Assembly (NCBI GenBank): GCA_017535785.1
Contig: JAFXTN010000012.1
Coordinates: 1-49,102 of the forward strand
Source: Butyrivibrio sp.
GTDB lineage: Bacteria; Bacillota; Clostridia; Lachnospirales; Lachnospiraceae
Length of the DNA stretch: 49,102 nt
Reading direction: 5' to 3'
Position 1 is the first letter of the stretch, and each line of letters starts with the position of its first letter. The notes under the pieces were generated by a model. It searched no databases. It was given only the letters and a program-made list of their open reading frames with translations, and was not told the origin of the DNA. Position numbers and translations under genes: made by a program. This document shows, piece by piece, positions 42,841 through 49,102 of the stretch.

Positions 42841-43116
42841 ATGCAAATGAAGCGAATGTCTGAAATATTTGGTCAATTAGCTATGGTCGGGCAGTTGGGA
42901 CTATCCCTCCTAATGCCGCTTCTGATGTGTCTGTTTGCGTGTTATCTATTATGCTCCAAGCTATCAGTGGGAGCGTGGGTTTATATACCGGGATTTATAT
43001 TGGGGCTTGGAGGTTCTATGACGACTGCCTATAAGGTTTATCTGACAGTTCTTCACAAAGAATCAAAAAAGAAATCAAGAAACGAAAACGAAATATCTTT
43101 TAATAAGCATATTTGA
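42841..43116 (+). CDS. AtpZ/AtpI-like small membrane protein of the ATP synthase operon
   Basis: A 91-residue protein with two membrane helices (about 15-37 and 43-67) and a charged C terminus. The pattern and place, first in the atp operon, fit the AtpZ family, which aids Mg/Ca handling or c-ring assembly. A stop codon abuts ATG 42841, so it cannot begin earlier. The nearest GGAG is 16 bases upstream, unusually far, so it may be poorly translated. Confidence 0.65.
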   Translation: MQMKRMSEIFGQLAMVGQLGLSLLMPLLMCLFACYLLCSKLSVGAWVYIPGFILGLGGSMTTAYKVYLTVLHKESKKKSRNENEISFNKHI

Positions 43117-43151
43117 ATTTGAACAAGGACTAAAGACAGGGGAGAATCGAC

Positions 43152-43562
43152 ATGAAGTTACAGTCTGCGGTAAAAAAAGAGACGGGGATAGTTGCGGCAT
43201 GGACGGCAGCAGGTATTCTCATCATGATTTTGGCGTTTTTTGTTTTGCACATGGTCATGCCCGATTGGGCGCCATTTGATATAAAAGTTATCCTTGGAGC
43301 GATCGGCGGTTTTGCCGTTGCGGTTGGAAATTTTTTTTGGATGGCAGTAACAGTGCAAAAGGTGGCATCAATCAGTGATGATGCGAAGGCTAGGAGCACG
43401 ATGGGTGTGAGCTACAGATACAGGACTCTGCTTCAGTTTCTGTGGATCATTCTGGCAATAGTGATTCCGGTGATAAATCCGGTATCGGGGATCATTCCCC
43501 TTTTCATTCCTAGCTTGATGATAAAACTACGCGGTATTTTATCTGCGGGGAAAGGAGGTTGA
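43152..43562 (+). CDS. atpI: ATP synthase subunit I-like protein
   Basis: A 136-residue protein with four hydrophobic helices (about 13-35, 43-66, 90-107, 110-126), matching the ATP synthase I/AtpI family that helps assemble the c-ring. GGGGAG at 43138-43143 precedes the ATG. It sits between the AtpZ-like gene and atpB, as in many Firmicutes. Sequence conservation in this family is low, so the call leans on position and topology. Confidence 0.75.
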   Translation: MKLQSAVKKETGIVAAWTAAGILIMILAFFVLHMVMPDWAPFDIKVILGAIGGFAVAVGNFFWMAVTVQKVASISDDAKARSTMGVSYRYRTLLQFLWIILAIVIPVINPVSGIIPLFIPSLMIKLRGILSAGKGG

Positions 43563-43572
43563 AGACGAAGAT

Positions 43573-44343
43573 ATGAGTAATGATTTCTCGGTTGTCGGCC
43601 CCAAGATATATGCGACGATACACACCGGCATACCAATTCTCGGAGATATCAATATTACCGAGACCCTGGTTGTGAGCTGGATCGTAATGGCTATAATCAC
43701 AGGCCTGTGCATATTCCTTACAAGGGATCTTAAGACTGAGAACATATCAAAGAAGCAGGCATTTGCAGAAATGCTTGTTGAGATGGGTAACAACTTCGTT
43801 CGTAACAACACCGGCGGAAATAAGTTTGATAAGCTGATCCCATTTGTTTCGGCACTGTTTGCCACAAGTGTGATCTCCAATCTTATAAGTCTTATCGGAC
43901 TTCGAAGCCCCACGGCGGATTTGTCGACAGAAGCAGCTTGGGCAGTGGTCGTATTCATAATGATCACATCCACCAAGATCAAAGCGAACGGTGTCGGCGG
44001 ATATTTAAAGGGATTCACTACACCTATTGCGGTCATGACGCCCTTTAATATTCTTTCGGAGCTTGCGACACCTGTCAGCATGGCTTGCCGTCATTTCGGA
44101 AATATCCTTTCCGGCGTAGTTATTGATGGCCTTATCTATTGGGCATTGGGACTTGCATCGGCAGCGCTTTTCGGATTGCTTCCGGGAGCTGTTGGTAAAT
44201 TCCTTTCCAATATCCCTATTTTAGGAGTGGGAATTCCGGCCATCACGGGCGTGTACTTTGATTGGTTCTCAGGATGTATGCAGGCATTCATCTTCTGTAT
44301 GTTGACGGTAATGTATATCGCCAATGCAGCGGAGGAAGGCTAA
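43573..44343 (+). CDS. atpB: ATP synthase F0 subunit a
   Basis: Membrane stator subunit forming the ion half-channels. The essential arginine is in the conserved helix (MACRHFGN, matching E. coli Arg210 in RLFGN). Five to six helices and the late GVYFDWFSGCMQAFIFCMLT helix are present. It has 256 residues. AGGAGG at about 43555-43560 is somewhat far from ATG 43573. It is paired with a c subunit of sodium type, so it is inferred to conduct sodium. Confidence 0.93.
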   Translation: MSNDFSVVGPKIYATIHTGIPILGDINITETLVVSWIVMAIITGLCIFLTRDLKTENISKKQAFAEMLVEMGNNFVRNNTGGNKFDKLIPFVSALFATSVISNLISLIGLRSPTADLSTEAAWAVVVFIMITSTKIKANGVGGYLKGFTTPIAVMTPFNILSELATPVSMACRHFGNILSGVVIDGLIYWALGLASAALFGLLPGAVGKFLSNIPILGVGIPAITGVYFDWFSGCMQAFIFCMLTVMYIANAAEEG

Positions 44344-44366
44344 GAAAAATTAAATATTAAAAATAA

Positions 44367-44690
<324 letters not shown>

Positions 44691-44723
44691 TAAGGGATTC
44701 AAGTCTATATAAGGAGAGTACAT

Positions 44724-45260
44724 ATGCAATTACAGGCTCTTATGATGTTCGCTGCGGACGCCGAAAAGACGCAGGAACTTGTAACACTGGTTCCCTGGAC
44801 CTTTATTTTGCAGATAATAAATCTTTTCATACAGATGTATCTGATAAAGAGATTTCTTTTCAAACCTATCAACAACATACTTGAGAAGAGAAAAGAACTT
44901 GCTGATAAAGAGATCAGGGAAGCAAGAGAGGCCAAGGAAGAAGCAGATTCTCTTAAAGACCAATATGAGAGCAGCTTGACTAATGCACATGCCGAAGCGG
45001 CACAGATAGTTTCCGAAGCACAGAAGGAAGCTCAGTCAAAGGCAGATGCGTTGGTAAAAGAAGCTCAGCAGGAAGCTACGGATATCAAGGCCAGAGCTGC
45101 TGCGGATATTGAGCAGGAGAAGAAGAAAGCTATCAACGAGGCCAAAGATGAAATCGGCGGACTTGCAATGGATATTGCAGGTAAGGTTGTTGAAAAAGAG
45201 ATTAACGAAGCAGACCACAAGAAGCTTATCGAAGATTTCATAAGCAAGGTGGGCGCTTAA
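44724..45260 (+). CDS. atpF: ATP synthase F0 subunit b
   Basis: Peripheral stalk subunit: one N-terminal membrane helix (about 22-42, PWTFILQIINLFIQMYLI), then a long charged coiled coil rich in Ala, Glu and Lys up to residue 178. It links subunit a to the F1 head through delta. AAGGAGAG precedes the ATG. Length is normal. Confidence 0.95.
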   Translation: MQLQALMMFAADAEKTQELVTLVPWTFILQIINLFIQMYLIKRFLFKPINNILEKRKELADKEIREAREAKEEADSLKDQYESSLTNAHAEAAQIVSEAQKEAQSKADALVKEAQQEATDIKARAAADIEQEKKKAINEAKDEIGGLAMDIAGKVVEKEINEADHKKLIEDFISKVGA

Positions 45261-45278
45261 TTAAGAAAAGAGGTAATC

Positions 45279-45818
45279 ATGAGTAAAGCTGGAGATCTTT
45301 ATGGGCAGAGCCTATATGATCTGGCAGCCGAAGAGAACCTTACGGATGAAATACTGGGAGAAATGGGGATCATAAGGGATATTTTCAAAGAAAATCCCGA
45401 TTATATCACTCTCCTCTCGGAACCTTCCGTTCCCAAGAAAGAAAGATTGCAGCTTGTGGATGAAGCCTTTAAAGAAGGATGTCAGGAATACCTTCTTAAC
45501 TTCATCAAGATCCTTATAGAAAAAGATCTTTTGCGTGAGTTTTCTGCTTGTCAGAAAAGATTCAGAAGAAGCTACAATGAGGAACACGGTATCGCAGATG
45601 CCCTTGTTACCACAGCAGTGGCACTTGATAACACGCAGCTTGAGCAGTTGAGGAACAAGCTCGAGAACATAAGCGGCAAGAAGGTGCTTCTTTCACAGAA
45701 GGTTGACCCCGGAGTTCTTGGAGGAGTCCGCGTCGATCTTGAAGGACAGCTCTTTGACGGAACGGTCAAAGGCAGGTTATCCGAGATACAGAGACGTGTC
45801 GACGAGACAGTTATATAA
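45279..45818 (+). CDS. atpH: ATP synthase F1 subunit delta
   Basis: Connects the b stalk to the alpha subunits. The N-terminal helical domain (YGQSLYDLAAEE) and the C-terminal GVRVDLEGQLFDGTVKGRLSEI block are typical. It has 179 residues. It begins 18 bases after atpF in the standard order. Confidence 0.94.
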   Translation: MSKAGDLYGQSLYDLAAEENLTDEILGEMGIIRDIFKENPDYITLLSEPSVPKKERLQLVDEAFKEGCQEYLLNFIKILIEKDLLREFSACQKRFRRSYNEEHGIADALVTTAVALDNTQLEQLRNKLENISGKKVLLSQKVDPGVLGGVRVDLEGQLFDGTVKGRLSEIQRRVDETVI

Positions 45819-45843
45819 AGAAAAATAAACGTCGGAGGATAAT

Positions 45844-47376
45844 ATGGAACTGAAACCAGAAAAAATATCCGAGGTCATTCGAAGCCAGATAAAGAATTAT
45901 CAGAATGCAATAATCCAGAACGAGACCGGAACGGTTCTCACAGTCGGTGACGGTATTGCCAGAGTCAGCGGCCTTTTGAACTGTATGTCCGGAGAGCTTT
46001 TGGAGTTTGAAAACGGTACATTCGGAATGGCCCAGAACCTCGAAGAAACAGTAGTATCTGCGGTTTTGTTCGGAGAAGATGTAGGAATCAGCGAAGGACA
46101 GACCGTTAAGCGTACAGGAAGAGTCGTATCCGTTCCTGTAGGCGAGAAGATGATCGGACGTGTCGTTAATGCTATCGGACAGCCTATCGACGGCGCAGGC
46201 CCGATCGAATCATCGGAATACAGACCTGTGGAGTCACCCGCTCCCGGTATCATTGCAAGACAGCCCGTTAAAGAGCCTCTTCAGACAGGTATCAAGGCTA
46301 TCGATTCAATGATCCCCATCGGAAGAGGTCAGCGTGAGCTTATCATCGGTGACAGACAGACAGGTAAAACAACAATAGCTATAGATACTATCCTTAACCA
46401 GAAGGGCAAGGATGTTATCTGTATTTACGTTGCCATCGGACAGAAGCGCTCGACAGTAACGGCGCTGGTTGAGGACCTTAAGAAGGGTGGCGCAATGGAC
46501 TACACGATCGTAGTTGCCGCTACAGCTTCTGAGCCCAGCCCGCTGCAGTACATTTCACCTTACACAGGTTGTGCAATGGGTGAGTACTTTATGAACAAAG
46601 GTAAGCACGTACTTTGTATCTACGATGACCTTTCAAAGCACGCCGTAGCATACCGTGCACTTTCACTTTTGATCAGAAGGCCCCCCGGACGTGAGGCTTA
46701 TCCCGGAGACGTTTTCTACCTCCACTCAAGACTTCTTGAGAGAGCTGCCAAGCTTTCCGATGAGAACGGAGGAGGATCACTTACCGCACTTCCCATCATC
46801 GAGACACAGGCGGGCGACGTTTCGGCGTACATCCCGACCAACGTTATCTCAATCACAGATGGACAGATATTCCTTGAGACAGAGCTTTTCCACTCAGGAA
46901 TCATGCCGGCCGTTAACCCCGGTATTTCAGTATCCCGAGTTGGTGGTAACGCTCAGATCAAGGCAATGAAGAAGGTTGCGGGTACACTTAAACTCGTATA
47001 TTCACAGTATCGAGAACTTCAGAGCTTTGCTCAGTTCGGTTCCGACCTTGACGAAGACACCAAGGCGCGTCTTGCACAAGGTGAGCGTATCGTTGAAGTA
47101 CTCAAGCAGGACAAGAACAAACCCGTTCCCGTTGAGAAGCAGGTTGCTATCCTCTACGCCGTTGTAAACAACATCCTTATTAAGGTTGAGGCAACGGACG
47201 TTGCAGAGTACGAGGAAGGCCTTTACGAATTCCTTGACAACGATCCTTCCGGAATCGCAGCTATGCGCGACATCCGCGAGACAGGTAAGCTCGAGGAAGA
47301 AACAGAGAAAAAGTTAAAAGACGCATTGAACGCATACACAGACAACTTCTTAAAGAAAAAAGCAAGTTCGAATTAA
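45844..47376 (+). CDS. atpA: ATP synthase F1 subunit alpha
   Basis: Non-catalytic nucleotide-binding subunit of the F1 head. The Walker A motif GDRQTGKT lies near residue 170, and the arginine-finger region [16 protein letters not shown] is intact. The N-terminal beta-barrel is recognisable ([21 protein letters not shown]). It has 510 residues, full length. CGGAGG precedes the ATG. Confidence 0.97.
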   Translation: MELKPEKISEVIRSQIKNYQNAIIQNETGTVLTVGDGIARVSGLLNCMSGELLEFENGTFGMAQNLEETVVSAVLFGEDVGISEGQTVKRTGRVVSVPVGEKMIGRVVNAIGQPIDGAGPIESSEYRPVESPAPGIIARQPVKEPLQTGIKAIDSMIPIGRGQRELIIGDRQTGKTTIAIDTILNQKGKDVICIYVAIGQKRSTVTALVEDLKKGGAMDYTIVVAATASEPSPLQYISPYTGCAMGEYFMNKGKHVLCIYDDLSKHAVAYRALSLLIRRPPGREAYPGDVFYLHSRLLERAAKLSDENGGGSLTALPIIETQAGDVSAYIPTNVISITDGQIFLETELFHSGIMPAVNPGISVSRVGGNAQIKAMKKVAGTLKLVYSQYRELQSFAQFGSDLDEDTKARLAQGERIVEVLKQDKNKPVPVEKQVAILYAVVNNILIKVEATDVAEYEEGLYEFLDNDPSGIAAMRDIRETGKLEEETEKKLKDALNAYTDNFLKKKASSN

Positions 47377-47390
47377 TAGGAGGATAAAAA

Positions 47391-48251
47391 ATGGCCGGAA
47401 GTATGAAAGCTGTTAAACTCCGAATCAAGAGCGTTCAAAGCACTATGCAGATAACCAAGGCGATGCAGCTCGTCGCTGCATCAAAACTCCGCAAGGCAAA
47501 AGAAAAGGCTGATCTATCCAAGCCTTATCTTGAGACCACACTTGCAACGCTGACAGATATCGCAAACGGTAATACTGATTTCAGATCACCGTATACCCAG
47601 AGCGGTAAGAGCGATAAATGGCTGTACGTTGTGATCGCCGGTGACAGAGGACTTGCGGGAGGATACAACTCCAACTTATTTAAGTTCATGGAGGCGGAGA
47701 CCAAGGACAGAGGTGAATACACCGTCCTTCCCATCGGTAAGAAATCCGTTGAATATTTCAAGCACAGAAAAGTGTCTCTATTCACGGAAGAATACGCCGA
47801 GGTAGCCAAGATAACAATCTCCGATTGTTTCCAGATAGCCAAGCTTATCTGTGACGCATACAAAAGCGGTGAGTTCGGACATATCTATCTGTGCTACACC
47901 GATTTTGTATCGATGCTTTCTCAGGTTCCTACCGCATCATCGCTTCTTCCTCTTTCCGATCTTAAGTCGGAAGAAAAGGTAGACGATGGCAAGGCAAAAG
48001 ATCTGATACTGTATGAACCGGACAGTGAGACTGTGTTCAACGCAATTGTTCCGGAATATCTGGCGGGAATCATGTATTCCAGTATCAGCATTTCTTATGC
48101 TAGTGAGCTTGCAGCCAGAAGAACAGCGATGGAAGCCGCTACAGATAACGCAGAAGAAATGATAGATACATTGAGTCTGTACTATAACAGAGCACGTCAG
48201 GCAAGCATCACGCAAGAGATCACGGAGATCGTTGCGGGAGCAGAAAGCTGA
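47391..48251 (+). CDS. atpG: ATP synthase F1 subunit gamma
   Basis: Central rotor shaft. The N-terminal helix (LRIKSVQSTMQITKAMQLVAASKLRKA) and C-terminal helix (RRTAMEAATDNAEEMIDTL, YNRARQASITQEITEIVAGA) that form the coiled coil are both present, with the VIAGDRGLAGGYN strand between. It has 286 residues. AGGAGG precedes the ATG. Confidence 0.96.
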   Translation: MAGSMKAVKLRIKSVQSTMQITKAMQLVAASKLRKAKEKADLSKPYLETTLATLTDIANGNTDFRSPYTQSGKSDKWLYVVIAGDRGLAGGYNSNLFKFMEAETKDRGEYTVLPIGKKSVEYFKHRKVSLFTEEYAEVAKITISDCFQIAKLICDAYKSGEFGHIYLCYTDFVSMLSQVPTASSLLPLSDLKSEEKVDDGKAKDLILYEPDSETVFNAIVPEYLAGIMYSSISISYASELAARRTAMEAATDNAEEMIDTLSLYYNRARQASITQEITEIVAGAES

Positions 48252-48263
48252 CCGCTTCAATAA

Positions 48264-49102
<839 letters not shown>

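Overview
The window reads as a chromosomal segment of a strictly anaerobic, low-to-mid GC Firmicute, most likely a Lachnospiraceae of the Butyrivibrio/Pseudobutyrivibrio type. This is inferred from the protein families and their order: hprK-glucokinase-murB-rapZ-whiA-HPr, a pflA/pflB pair, glutamine synthetase type III next to glutamate synthase, and an F-type ATP synthase whose c subunit carries a sodium-type ion site. No insertion sequence, prophage, tRNA, rRNA or CRISPR array was seen. Both ends cut genes: hprK at the left and atpD at the right.

Layout. (1) 1-4900, one co-directional run: hprK (5' truncated), ROK glucokinase, murB, rapZ, whiA and an HPr-like protein whose catalytic His15 is Glu while Ser46 is kept, so it looks like a Crh-type regulator sitting with its own kinase. 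(2) 5181-8665: a GNAT protein with an N-terminal extension, a Na/Pi-cotransporter-PhoU fusion and a NUDIX hydrolase. (3) 8726-12770, fermentation control: an FNR-type regulator with four cysteines placed like those of E. coli FNR, then pflA and pflB. A perfect TTGAT-N4-ATCAA site lies upstream of pflB. (4) 12900-14761: a MATE exporter convergent with an XRE-type regulator. (5) 14762-26822, nitrogen assimilation: a 420-base regulatory leader, then amt fused to a P-II domain, asnB, glnA type III, gltB and gltD, all on the + strand.

(6) 26828-30166, minus strand: a large multi-pass membrane protein and a membrane-anchored amidase with an Arg/Pro-rich N-terminal half. (7) 30409-34582: a chemoreceptor, then an AraC regulator and a second MATE exporter on the minus strand. 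(8) 34821-40683: mgtE with a short overlapping leader ORF carrying an Asp-Pro-Ala-Pro motif, a lipoprotein 5'-nucleotidase, a MerR regulator with its own operator, a 55-residue two-helix membrane protein, a YneA-like LysM protein and a secreted protein of unknown function. (9) 40824-42638: aspS. (10) 42841-49102: the ATP synthase operon (AtpZ-like, AtpI-like, a, c, b, delta, alpha, gamma, partial beta).

The best candidates for under-described biology are the mgtE leader ORF, the amt leader with its two stacked terminators, the Amt-P-II fusion lacking the uridylylated tyrosine, the Glu15 HPr, and the FNR/pfl circuit. All functional statements rest on reading the sequence and remembered family knowledge; no database search was run.
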